From contig JAVBOF010000084.1 in NCBI GenBank assembly GCA_031550915.1, positions 1-9,753 of the forward strand: a stretch of 9,753 nucleotides of DNA, written 5' to 3'. The notes beneath the pieces were generated by a model. That model had not been told where the DNA came from. It was given only the letters and a program-made list of their open reading frames with translations, and did no database searches. The position numbers and the translations under genes were made by a program. This document shows, piece by piece, positions 1 to 6,909 of this stretch (its first letter is position 1; the number at the start of each line of letters is the position of its first letter). This DNA is from JAVBOF01 sp031550915 (GTDB lineage: Bacteria > Bacillota > Clostridia > Christensenellales > MGBC116941).

Positions 1-1
1 G

Positions 2-1291
2 TCGTTCCAGGTAACGGTAAACAGCTTGGGAACAGGAGAAACGAGCAAGAAGATAAATAACGTAGCCGTAGTGAAGACAAACGATCCAACGGATCCGGGA
101 ACGCCTACGAACGAGACGGAGCATGATGTAGATAAAGCGGATCTGAAAATAAGAAAAGATAGCGATCCTTTGCCAGGAACGGTTGTCAATCCGCGATGGA
201 ACGGCGGACAGGGTTCGATTATCACATACTCAGTGTATGTAACGAATACTGGCAAAACAGTTGCAGAAAATATTAGGATTACGGATGCAATACCAGAAAA
301 TACATTGTATCTAGAAGATACTGCAACAAGTACTGTTGGCGGAAATGTGGGGCCTGTTGGTACAATTAGTAATGCAAAGCTTACGTGGATAATACCGCAA
401 CTGAAACCAAATGAAACCGCAATTGCGCAGTTTAAGGTTGAAGTTGGAACGATGGCAGCAAATGTATATAAAATGGATATAAAGAATGTTGCATACGTAA
501 AGCTTGTAGGTCCGAATGGTGATCCAACGAAAGATGATCCCAGCAATCCGGGGAATCCGACAAATGAGGTAAAGCATCAAGCGGAAAGATTTAAGAAAGC
601 TGCAGGGCAAAACAGGATAATGCCAGATTCATTGGTAGATTATCATCTTTCGGGTTTGATGAATCCATACGCGGGTGAAGTGACGGATTTCGTTATCACT
701 GATTTGCCTCCGAAAGAACTCAGCTTGGTATCATTAAGCATGCCGGCATTTGTAAAAGGTAAAGGTGTTACTTATTCAATAGTATATAAGACGAATTTGA
801 CTGGGTTAAATTCTGTGGTATACAAAGCAGGTATCCCGGCTGATAAGACTTATACATGCAATGCGCCTGAACTAAAAGACGGAGAATATTTAACCAATAT
901 CAGCTTGTTATTTGCAAAGGTTCCGGCAAGATTCGCTGAAGGCGACGAAGTAGTATTTACATTCAGGGTGGCAAAGAATATTGATTCATCCAATGTAATC
1001 AATAAGGGACTTTTGGGATATACTTTGGATGGCAAGGAAATCGAAATACCTGATGACAGTGATGTTCCGTTAGGTCCGCCAGCAGTAACGCCTACCCCGA
1101 CAGCAAAGCCGTCAGCGACTCCGACAGCAACGCTGACTGTGGTTGATGACAATGATACGCCCAAAGCTCCTAATTTGCCTAAGACTGGTGAAATGGAAAT
1201 TAGTACATATCTATTTATAGGTTTAGGGTTGATTCTTGCGGGTATTGGCTGTATGGTGCGGTCGAGACATAGAAGAGGTAAAAAAGCATAA
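2..1291 (+). CDS. LPXTG-anchored surface protein with DUF11-like repeats, 3' part
   Basis: The frame is open to the left edge, so the true start lies outside; 429 residues are visible. The first ~30 residues are the tail of one repeat (NDPTDPGTPTNE). A full DUF11-like beta-sandwich repeat follows (about nt 125-575: TYSVYVTNTG, ITDAIPEN) and ends in the matching linker DDPSNPGNPTNE. A different beta-rich domain fills nt 587-1075, then a Pro/Thr-rich spacer, LPKTG at nt 1175-1189, a hydrophobic stretch and a basic tail (RSRHRRGKKA). This is the standard sortase sorting signal, so the protein is expected to be exported, cut between T and G and linked to peptidoglycan. Tandem DUF11-type modules usually act as stalks that present a more N-terminal domain, here unseen. 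It converges with the minus-strand operon across a shared terminator. The specific ligand is unknown. Confidence 0.93.
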   Translation, partial: SFQVTVNSLGTGETSKKINNVAVVKTNDPTDPGTPTNETEHDVDKADLKIRKDSDPLPGTVVNPRWNGGQGSIITYSVYVTNTGKTVAENIRITDAIPENTLYLEDTATSTVGGNVGPVGTISNAKLTWIIPQLKPNETAIAQFKVEVGTMAANVYKMDIKNVAYVKLVGPNGDPTKDDPSNPGNPTNEVKHQAERFKKAAGQNRIMPDSLVDYHLSGLMNPYAGEVTDFVITDLPPKELSLVSLSMPAFVKGKGVTYSIVYKTNLTGLNSVVYKAGIPADKTYTCNAPELKDGEYLTNISLLFAKVPARFAEGDEVVFTFRVAKNIDSSNVINKGLLGYTLDGKEIEIPDDSDVPLGPPAVTPTPTAKPSATPTATLTVVDDNDTPKAPNLPKTGEMEISTYLFIGLGLILAGIGCMVRSRHRRGKKA

Positions 1292-1324
1292 TACGTTTTT
1301 GAGTTCAAATTGATCTTAAAATAA

Positions 1325-1363
1325 AAGAAATAAGCCGGAGAATACCGGCTTATTTCTTATTTT
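1325..1363. terminator. Strong, probably bidirectional intrinsic terminator
   Basis: A perfect 14-bp stem (1325-1338 with 1345-1358, core AAGCCGG/CCGGCTT) encloses a 6-nt loop and is followed by a T-rich tract. It lies 33 nt after the stop of the surface protein gene. On the minus strand the stem is also followed by T-rich sequence (TTTCTTTTATTTTA), so it can also stop transcripts from the convergent operon at 1608-3480. Confidence 0.88.
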
Positions 1364-1372
1364 CCCTTAGAA

Positions 1373-1597
1373 CTATACCTTTACCGAAAATCCACCCATG
1401 CAGTAATAGGGTTCGTCTTTGGCCCACTTGGCGGCGATATAGTGGCTCGAACTCCTGGCCTCAGCCGCCATTCATTGATTTGTCTGTGATAACGCCGGCC
1501 ACTTATGGTAATCCCCGTCATTATATTTCAATCCGCAAAGTATTAAAATTCCCCTACTGCAATGTAGCGTAATGCAAACAGAGGTCAATCGGAGACC
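1373..1597 (-). pseudogene. Possible decayed reading frame with one internal TGA
   Basis: On the minus strand one frame is open from about 1597 down to a TGA at 1472-1474, resumes at once with ATG (1471) and ends at TAG (1373-1375). The last piece would be a 32-residue peptide ending DEPYYCMGGFSVKV, and the piece before the TGA ends YHKWPALSQTNQ. The composition looks protein-like, and it ends just before a terminator usable on this strand. There is no ribosome site before the ATG at 1471. The segment is GC-richer than its surroundings and overlaps the tRNA-like relic at 1429-1466. I do not recognise a family. It could be the 3' end of a dead gene or a chance open frame. Confidence 0.25.
1429..1466 (-). 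pseudogene. Degraded tRNA-Ala 3' half (nt 39-76)
   Basis: Read on the minus strand, 1465-1444 is identical over 22 nt to nt 40-61 of the intact tRNA-Ala at 6698-6773. This covers the 3' anticodon stem, variable loop, 5' T-stem and T-loop (core GAGGCCAGGAGTTCGAGC). Beyond that, 11 of the next 16 positions still match, including TATC and a final CCA. The 3' T-stem strand (CACTA) no longer pairs with AGGAG, the acceptor strand TATCGCC would give a G3-G70 clash, and position 73 is G. It is therefore not functional as a tRNA end. CACTA and TATCGCC would fit TAGTG and GGCGATA partners, so a chimera with another tRNA is possible. A 7-bp inverted repeat (TGGCGGC/GCCGCCA, 1429-1435 and 1464-1470) brackets the segment. 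Confidence 0.6.
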
Positions 1598-1607
1598 AAA
1601 TCCTTAA

Positions 1608-2030
1608 TTAAAGTGTTTTTTGATTATAGCGATAGAGTTCATGGTTTGTCTGCACAACAGACGAGGCATGCTCAATGGAGTATATAATAATGCTGTCCCT
1701 CGGATTCTTAGCGTACAGAGGGGCGTAACCAGCAAATTTGAATAATTGCTGAGTTTCGTCCAGAGACAGCTTCATACCAAAGCACAGGCAAATCAATTTG
1801 TCTCTTGAGGGTCTGCGCGTCCCCGCAAAAATCTGGTAGGCATAAATCTCGTTGATTTCGGAATCGCGAATTACATCTGGCTTTTGCAAATCCTTATGCT
1901 CAAGTATAGCTTCAATAAGCCGGGCAAGGGTATCATCCAGCATATGCTCTTTGTTCTTTGTCATATAGCTATCTATGTTATTAGTTTGTAATAGCTCTGA
2001 CAGCATTTCCGTTGTTTGCTTTTCCAGCAT
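1608..2030 (-). CDS. XRE-like helix-turn-helix regulator, third gene of the kinase operon
   Basis: A 140-residue soluble protein. ATG at 2030 follows AGGAG with 7-nt spacing, which fixes the start. Residues 1-50 are a helical leader. Residues 53-85 form a helix-turn-helix of the XRE/Cro type (SEINEIYAYQIFAGTRRPSR, with YAYQIFAG as turn and recognition helix). Residues 86-140 are a conserved-looking tail (DETQQLFKFAGYAPLYAKNP). The gene starts 26 nt after the stop of the zinc-ribbon gene, so co-transcription with it and the kinase is likely. The expected role is DNA-binding autoregulation of the operon, or output of the kinase. No operator is evident. Downstream there is no stable hairpin of its own; the terminator at 1325-1358 probably serves it. 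Confidence 0.85.
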   Translation of the reverse strand: MLEKQTTEMLSELLQTNNIDSYMTKNKEHMLDDTLARLIEAILEHKDLQKPDVIRDSEINEIYAYQIFAGTRRPSRDKLICLCFGMKLSLDETQQLFKFAGYAPLYAKNPRDSIIIYSIEHASSVVQTNHELYRYNQKTL

Positions 2031-2056
2031 ACCGCTTCTCCTAAAATATCCCCAGA

Positions 2057-2776
2057 TTACTTTTTATTTTCTTTAGCAATCAACCATAACTGTTTGGTGG
2101 TTTCCGTTGCCTTGCCATCCTCCACTAAACGGATAACCCCACTAGCATTAATGGTATCAATAACTTTTTGTGGAACCAAATCATCGCTTACTTTATAGAA
2201 TCGGCAATCGGTAAAGTTGACAATCCCCGCCGCCTCATGGTCATCGTCCCTGCTATATTTATAACCGCCTGTAATTTCGCATATATAATATTCTCCACTT
2301 GGGCTGATGGTCCAAAGAAGATGTATATAGCTGCTGTCCTTAGATGTGATGTTTTCAAAGTTGTCCAGCGTTCTGTCAAGTTCCGCATCCCCGGGATAAG
2401 CTCCTTCCTGCTCTCTAAGCTGTCTATACTCAACAACGGAAGTTGGTTGTCCTTTTAGACCCCATCCAAAACCAACATAACCATTTTTCAAACAATATTG
2501 GAAGGAATCCACCCCGCCATGAGGCCGCAGTTTCATCGTCCATGCGCTGACGCTTGATGTAGCAACTGTAGGGCTGCTGAGATTCAAAGCCATTATAATT
2601 CCGCATGCAATTAATAATACTACTATAATAGCAGATGCCAACAAAATCCGTTTTTTCTTGCGAACCTTCATTAAGGGCAAGGGCTTTTCCTCAACCAGCT
2701 TGTTCATACAATAAGGACAAAATCTAGCCTCTTTTGGTAAGCTCACATTGCAGTGCGGGCATGTTTTAATATCCAT
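2057..2776 (-). CDS. Zinc-ribbon, single-TM protein with EVE/PUA-like C-terminal domain
   Basis: 239 residues from ATG at 2776, which overlaps the kinase stop as TGATG and has GGAGG about 10 nt upstream. A GTG at 2800 is a possible longer start but overlaps the kinase more. Residues 6-23 form a zinc ribbon (CPHC, then CPYC). RKKKR at 39-43 precedes one membrane helix (44-64), so the positive-inside rule puts the N-terminus in the cytoplasm. The rest (about 80-225) resembles the EVE/PUA-like fold seen at the N-terminus of Mrr-type restriction proteins: WTMKLRPHGG, NGYVGFGWGL, then YYICEITGGYKY and a closing helix. That match is from memory of the family pattern, not from a search. The tight overlap with the kinase implies translational coupling. 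Likely a membrane sensor or kinase partner. Confidence 0.85.
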   Translation of the reverse strand: MDIKTCPHCNVSLPKEARFCPYCMNKLVEEKPLPLMKVRKKKRILLASAIIVVLLIACGIIMALNLSSPTVATSSVSAWTMKLRPHGGVDSFQYCLKNGYVGFGWGLKGQPTSVVEYRQLREQEGAYPGDAELDRTLDNFENITSKDSSYIHLLWTISPSGEYYICEITGGYKYSRDDDHEAAGIVNFTDCRFYKVSDDLVPQKVIDTINASGVIRLVEDGKATETTKQLWLIAKENKK

Positions 2777-3480
2777 CAAAGCAAATCCTCCGCAAGACAC
2801 GAAATGTTATGATAACGTTTTTTCGGGTCGATCTGAGTACATTTATCAATAACTTTGGCTAGTTTCCCTTTATATAAATCCACGGACGGATGCGTTCCCG
2901 TAAGCATGACGTTCATCATAATGCCTAGCGAAAAGATGTCCGTGCGCTCGTCTGATTGGGCAATGCCGAATTGTTCCGGTGCCGCAAAACCTGTTGTACC
3001 GATTACATGGGTATCGTTGGCTTTATAGGTTTTAAATATCTTGGAGGCATTGTAGTCTATCAGCTTGATAATCCCGTCATTTTGAATGATTACATTTTCA
3101 GGCTTAATGTCCCTATGTATAATCCCTATACTGTGTAAGGCGAAAAGAGCTTCACAAAGCGAATACAATATCCTTCTGGTTTCCTTTTCCGAGAAAACCT
3201 TTCTCTGCAATTCCTCAGATACTGTAACGCCATCTATATATTCTTCCAGCACCAAAGCCGAATTTTCATCAGCGATAACTTCATATACAGCAGGAATATT
3301 TTTTTGGCTGACGCACTGCAATACTTGATAAACCTCTCCATTGCCCTGAAAGCTTCTCCTGACAATATCTTTTTGCAGAGTATTATGCCTCAAAAGGCAA
3401 ATCTCGGATTTATCATTCTGTTTTAATATGCGCACTAATTCATATTGATCGTTTAGTTGTTCCATTAGCCAGGCTAACAT
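2776..3480 (-). CDS. Serine/threonine kinase-like protein, compact and atypical
   Basis: 234 residues, essentially one kinase domain with no membrane segment. ATG at 3480 follows AGGGGG with a short spacer. Catalytic-loop motif IIHRDIKPENV is intact (H122, R123, D124, K126, N129). The metal-binding motif reads DYN (142-144) instead of DFG. GFAAPEQFG supplies the APE motif (167-169), and DIFSLGIMM and a late Arg (R222) are present. The glycine-rich loop is absent (ILKQNDKSEICLL) and the strand-3 lysine position reads Arg (IVRRSF, 39-44). It belongs to a clostridial-type subfamily with GTxGxAAPEQ and LTGxHPS signatures. It may be a weak kinase, an unusual ATP binder or a pseudokinase. First gene of the operon, coupled by TGATG to the zinc-ribbon gene; a divergent gene starts at 3744. 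Confidence 0.92.
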   Translation of the reverse strand: MLAWLMEQLNDQYELVRILKQNDKSEICLLRHNTLQKDIVRRSFQGNGEVYQVLQCVSQKNIPAVYEVIADENSALVLEEYIDGVTVSEELQRKVFSEKETRRILYSLCEALFALHSIGIIHRDIKPENVIIQNDGIIKLIDYNASKIFKTYKANDTHVIGTTGFAAPEQFGIAQSDERTDIFSLGIMMNVMLTGTHPSVDLYKGKLAKVIDKCTQIDPKKRYHNISCLAEDLL

Positions 3481-3510
3481 TCCTAACCCCCTGCGGAAGA
3501 TATATAGATA

Positions 3511-3516
3511 ATTATA
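3511..3516 (-). promoter_or_regulatory. Candidate -10 box for the kinase operon
   Basis: The minus strand reads TATAAT here, about 30 nt before the kinase ATG. No convincing -35 lies 16-18 nt upstream (the nearest TTGCCA is 24 nt away), so the operon may depend on an activator. The 263-nt divergent gap (3481-3743) holds nothing else I can support; the weak TTGAAC at 3654 on the plus strand has no good -10 partner. Confidence 0.35.
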
Positions 3517-3743
3517 CTATTTTTCTTTTGTATTTTGTAGTGGCAAGTCCTATATAAGGCAATTTGGCTTTAGAGGCAAGCAAACTAAGCAGGCAGCTTA
3601 GGACACCAAACACCCATCCGTGATACATTAGAACTGTATGTCAAAGTCTTTGTTGAACTAATTTTGTTAGAGGGCATATGCAATCAAAGGCGAAAGTTAA
3701 TGGTGAAGGTTTAGTTAAAGTAATATTTTTTGGAGGTATCATT

Positions 3744-4637
3744 ATGAAGAAAATGCGTTTGATGTCATTACTGCTAGTGGCGATGCTCATATGTTCTGTT
3801 TTGCCAAGTATTGCGGTAGCAGCCAGCAATTCGTACAAGAAACCCACAAAGATAAAAAGCGGCTATTCCGTGGACCTAAATGGCGATAAGAAAAAAGAAA
3901 AGATTACTATATCATCTGTTCGACTTAACAGCCATCCCATGTATGGCACTAAAGTCACTGTGAAAGTAGGAAACAAATCAATACCAACAAAATTTTATGA
4001 TGCCAAAATCTATGTAGGCGATATCAATAAGAAGGACAAGTATAAGGAAGTTTTCATCATTTCTAACGGTGGGGATATGGAATGCTGTTATGTTTACAGA
4101 TATAATGGATCAAGCCTCAAAAGAATCAATGCATCATATACTGATCTTGGCAAAAAGTATTCCAACAGAAGCTATATAAATTGCTATAGCAACAAAGCAA
4201 TTCGTTTATTCGGTGACGGAAGAATCTCGTTATACTCTCCTAATCAATCAAGATACGTAGAATACAAGCTTAACGGTTCAAAGTTGAATGAGGTATATGT
4301 AAAACCTAAATTGTTAAAATCATCAAGCATTTTAATTTTGAATGCAAACCATGATTATACCCCGGAATATGAATTTTATATTGAATTCAAAACCTATGGA
4401 CTAAAAGGCAACGTATATGTCGATGTGTATGATGGGGTTCAAAAAATATATAACGACAAGTGTAATCTTGACGATTTATTTGGAATCGAAAGCGGCTTTG
4501 CAAGTGGCATTTTTGTTATAGCTGACGAAAACTGGAATCCGCTTATAGAGTCCGGGAAACAGTATACTGTCAAGGTTTATATAAAAACATCGGCTGGTAC
4601 ATCCAATATTATCAGCGAAGAATACACAATAAAATAA
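3744..4637 (+). CDS. Exported protein with FG-GAP-like acidic repeats, unknown function
   Basis: 297 residues. The frame opens at 3678, but ATG 3744 is chosen because GGAGG (3732-3736) sits 7 nt upstream and a classic signal peptide follows: basic start MKKMR, hydrophobic core, cleavage near AVA-A at residues 24-27. The mature part has DLNGDKKKE (44-52) and GDINKKDKYKE (92-102), both in FG-GAP/VCBS-like contexts where aspartates often bind calcium; IIS and YRYNG strands follow. Residues 200-297 look like a separate beta-sandwich (FYIEFKTYG, YTVKVYIKTSAG). No anchor, lipobox or catalytic motif is seen, so it is probably secreted or wall-associated. The next gene begins 16 nt downstream and is also exported, so the two form a likely operon. 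Confidence 0.88.
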   Translation: MKKMRLMSLLLVAMLICSVLPSIAVAASNSYKKPTKIKSGYSVDLNGDKKKEKITISSVRLNSHPMYGTKVTVKVGNKSIPTKFYDAKIYVGDINKKDKYKEVFIISNGGDMECCYVYRYNGSSLKRINASYTDLGKKYSNRSYINCYSNKAIRLFGDGRISLYSPNQSRYVEYKLNGSKLNEVYVKPKLLKSSSILILNANHDYTPEYEFYIEFKTYGLKGNVYVDVYDGVQKIYNDKCNLDDLFGIESGFASGIFVIADENWNPLIESGKQYTVKVYIKTSAGTSNIISEEYTIK

Positions 4638-4653
4638 AATGAGGAAGGCAATT

Positions 4654-5337
4654 ATGCAAAGAAGAGCGTTTAAACATGCCTTAGCGTTTTGTTTGGTAAT
4701 CTGTTTGACAATCATTTTTCTCCCAAATACGAGTTTTGCAGCAAAAAGTCTTAGCAAGAGCGAAAAGAAAATTCTTACCAATGCTTTTGAAGTGGTTATG
4801 TCTGGGAGCTATGATTCAGCTTATTTTAAAACGCTTAAGGTCTATGCCGCCAGTAAAAAGCAGAAGAAAGATTTCTATAGCGACGTAATATTTCATTATC
4901 TTGGATGGGCATGCACCGCAGATATTGCAAAGAAGAACTTCGGCAATAATGCGGTTCAACCTACAGTCGTTAATGGAGATTCTCTACAATTAAGCCGATC
5001 ACAAATGGAAAAGATATATCTTAGCTTTTTTGGTTCGAAATATAAAGCTGGCATCAATGATGTCTTGAAGAATTTTTCTAAGGTGTATAATGCAAAGTAT
5101 AAAAACGGCAAATATACCGTTTGGCCAGGTGAAGGATCAGTAATGTATCATTACGCAGTAATACAAAGATATGCTATTGCAAAAAGCGGTTCAATTAACA
5201 TTACTTTCAAATCATATGCAGAAGACCCGTACGGCACAAAAAAGTTAATTGGCAGGTTTTCTGTAGTATTTACACCATACAAAAACTCAATGTTTGGCTA
5301 TTATATTAAATCAATAAAGGAAATCCAGACAAAATAG
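4654..5337 (+). CDS. Exported protein of unknown function
   Basis: 227 residues from ATG 4654. An in-frame ATG at 4639 exists but lacks a ribosome site, whereas GAGGAAGG lies 5 nt before 4654. MQRR plus a hydrophobic core ending NTSFA-A (residues 29/30) is a signal peptide. The mature protein begins with a charged helix (LSKSEKKILTNAFEVVMSG), has a lysine-rich middle (120-155) and ends in a beta-rich part (INITFKSYAED, RFSVVFTPYKN). There is a single Cys in the mature part and no sorting signal or enzyme motif. I do not recognise a family. Its position 16 nt after another exported protein suggests both are secreted together and perhaps interact. No clear terminator follows. Confidence 0.85.
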   Translation: MQRRAFKHALAFCLVICLTIIFLPNTSFAAKSLSKSEKKILTNAFEVVMSGSYDSAYFKTLKVYAASKKQKKDFYSDVIFHYLGWACTADIAKKNFGNNAVQPTVVNGDSLQLSRSQMEKIYLSFFGSKYKAGINDVLKNFSKVYNAKYKNGKYTVWPGEGSVMYHYAVIQRYAIAKSGSINITFKSYAEDPYGTKKLIGRFSVVFTPYKNSMFGYYIKSIKEIQTK

Positions 5338-5487
5338 ATAAACCTTTTTAATATTAGTATCCCATAGCTTTCCGATAACGTGAAATAGTCCATAGTTAGG
5401 AAACACAAAAGACCTATTCTGCACCTGTTTAGACATGCTTATACCATTAGCTGAATGCCTTTGAATAATGGTAGTTGGAATATAACG

Positions 5488-5516
5488 TTACGCGGAGTTA
5501 TTATTTGTGATAAAAT
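5488..5516 (+). promoter_or_regulatory. Candidate extended -10 promoter of the NapH-like gene
   Basis: TGATAAAAT (5508-5516) is an extended -10 element. TTACGC, a poor -35, lies 17 nt upstream at 5488-5493. The start codon is about 55 nt further on. The remainder of the 234-nt gap 5338-5571 shows nothing I can support. Confidence 0.45.
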
Positions 5517-5571
5517 ACTAGCAAAATAAGAATAACCAAATTTATATAATGAGACTTAAGGAGTTATCGGA

Positions 5572-6402
5572 GTGAAACATTTTAAAGTGCCAACCTTAAT
5601 TTGGTTGTTCTTTATAATAATTGCTGCTATGCTTTTATACTTCACAAACAACCTTTTTTATCTATTTAACTTTATGTACATTGGCACATTTGTAGCAGTT
5701 GGAATATTTTTATTTGGCATAGGAAACAAGTATGCTCGTATGGTTGTACAATTTGGCGTAGGGCTGTATATGTTGGTATATTTAGGCTTTATTCTTCGAG
5801 AAAATATGCAGCTTTCGGGGTTTTTCTACTATTTGTTTATGGGAGTATTTGAAGCCGCAACAATTCACTATTTTGTTGCTAAAATTGCAGGCCCTTTCTT
5901 GTTTGGTCGTGGCTGGTGTGGATATGCCTGTTGGACTGCAATGATACTGGATTTATTGCCTTTCAAAGCACCTAAAAGTCATAATCGTATAGCAAAGCTT
6001 GGTTTGTTACGGTACATTGTATTTGCAATTACTACCACCTTTGTAGCCGCATTGTTTATTTTTAAAGTACAGAACTTAGAACGTATAATCTTTTTTGCTT
6101 TTGTCATTGGAAATGCCGTATACTATCTCGTGGGCATTTCCCTTGCATTTATACTTAAGGATAATCGTGCGTTTTGTAAATATTTCTGCCCTGTAACGGC
6201 TTTCCTTAAGCCATTAAGCTACTTTTCACTCTTAAGAGTGAAATGGGATGAGCATAGATGTATCGACTGCAAAAAATGTGTGAAGGTATGTCCTATGGAT
6301 GTCAATATGCTTGATAATCGGCGTAGTCGAAAAAATGGCACAGAGTGTATACTTTGCGGAACCTGTGAAACAAGCTGTCCGGCAAAGGCACTAAAAATCT
6401 AG
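5572..6402 (+). CDS. NapH-like membrane polyferredoxin (4Fe-4S binding protein)
   Basis: 276 residues from GTG 5572, with AAGGAG (5558-5563) 8 nt upstream. About five to six membrane helices span residues 8-195. GRGWCGYAC (C116, C120) and CKYFCPVTA (C202, C206) are the paired CxxxC motifs of the NapH/NosR/RdxA-like family, which sit at the membrane face. The soluble C-terminus has two 4Fe-4S clusters, CIDCKKCVKVCP (C230-C240) and CILCGTCETSCP (C259-C269). All expected cysteines are present. Family members pass electrons between the quinone or membrane side and a partner reductase. No nap, nos or reductase gene is nearby, so this is an orphan and its partner is unknown. It has its own likely promoter and is flanked by unrelated genes. 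Confidence 0.92.
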   Translation: MKHFKVPTLIWLFFIIIAAMLLYFTNNLFYLFNFMYIGTFVAVGIFLFGIGNKYARMVVQFGVGLYMLVYLGFILRENMQLSGFFYYLFMGVFEAATIHYFVAKIAGPFLFGRGWCGYACWTAMILDLLPFKAPKSHNRIAKLGLLRYIVFAITTTFVAALFIFKVQNLERIIFFAFVIGNAVYYLVGISLAFILKDNRAFCKYFCPVTAFLKPLSYFSLLRVKWDEHRCIDCKKCVKVCPMDVNMLDNRRSRKNGTECILCGTCETSCPAKALKI

Positions 6403-6627
6403 CTAATAAGCAAACTGCGAACGTTGTCTCGTAAGTTTTTCGCTGCGTTGTTACCAATATTATCTACGCAATTTTATGCCTATTATATTCGAAACATTAT
6501 GGATGTATTTACATAAGCATATACCCACATACACAAATCTAATGAAAGATTGTCAGTCGAAAAGCTTAAAAGCATCTTTTCATAGGGTGCCTCTTCTATT
6601 CATCTATAAATACTTCTCAATTGCCTC

Positions 6628-6656
6628 TTGAGTATCGTTTAGCTTAATGCTATAAT
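6628..6656 (+). promoter_or_regulatory. Promoter of the intact tRNA-Ala
   Basis: TTGAGT (6628-6633), a 17-nt spacer and a consensus TATAAT (6651-6656) lie 41 nt before the tRNA. The rest of the 6403-6627 gap holds no gene; only a weak hairpin (GAAAAG/CTTTTC around 6558-6580) is visible. Confidence 0.8.
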
Positions 6657-6697
6657 ACCATTATTCGCTTTGGCGGACATGCTAAAATCACATACAT

Positions 6698-6773
6698 GGG
6701 GATATAGCTCAGTTGGTAGAGCGCAGCGTTCGCAATGCTGAGGCCAGGAGTTCGAGCCTCCTTATCTCCACCA
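6698..6773 (+). tRNA. tRNA-Ala, anticodon CGC
   Basis: A full 76-nt cloverleaf. Acceptor GGGGATA pairs with TATCTCC, including the G3-U70 wobble that identifies alanine tRNAs. The D arm is GCTC/GAGC with an AGTTGGTA loop. The anticodon stem CAGCG/TGCTG has a closing G31-U39 pair and loop TTCGCAA, so the anticodon is CGC, reading GCG. The T arm is AGGAG-TTCGAGC-CTCCT, followed by A73 and an encoded CCA. It has its own promoter and terminator. A second, broken copy of this tRNA is spread over 8391-8428 and 1429-1466. Frames overlapping it are not genes. Confidence 0.97.
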
Positions 6774-6784
6774 ATATTTATTTG

Positions 6785-6810
6785 AAAGTCCGTAATTTAT
6801 ACGGGCTTTT
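6785..6810 (+). terminator. Terminator of the tRNA-Ala transcript
   Basis: A 10-bp stem AAAGTCCGTA/TACGGGCTTT with one T-G pair and a 5-nt loop, ending in TTTT, starts 12 nt after the CCA end. Confidence 0.85.
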
Positions 6811-6868
6811 AGTATTTCCTTGCTGTAACTCTTCAAACATATCTCTTTTTCCATCATGGGAAATAGTG

Positions 6869-6874
6869 TATAAT
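6869..6874 (+). promoter_or_regulatory. Candidate -10 box for the split winged-helix gene
   Basis: A consensus TATAAT directly preceded by TG, 35 nt before ATG 6910. The -35 region is T-rich but not a recognisable hexamer. Confidence 0.4.
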
Positions 6875-6909
6875 ATATTCATAATTAAATTACTAAAGAA
6901 AGTAATAAT

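Noticed and set aside
2168..2458. Plus-strand frame within the zinc-ribbon gene
   Set aside because: Antisense shadow; the minus-strand gene has a zinc ribbon, a membrane helix and operon context.
6403..6627. Terminator after the NapH-like gene
   Set aside because: Only short weak stems (GAAAAG/CTTTTC, GCGAA/TTCGC) without a proper T run.
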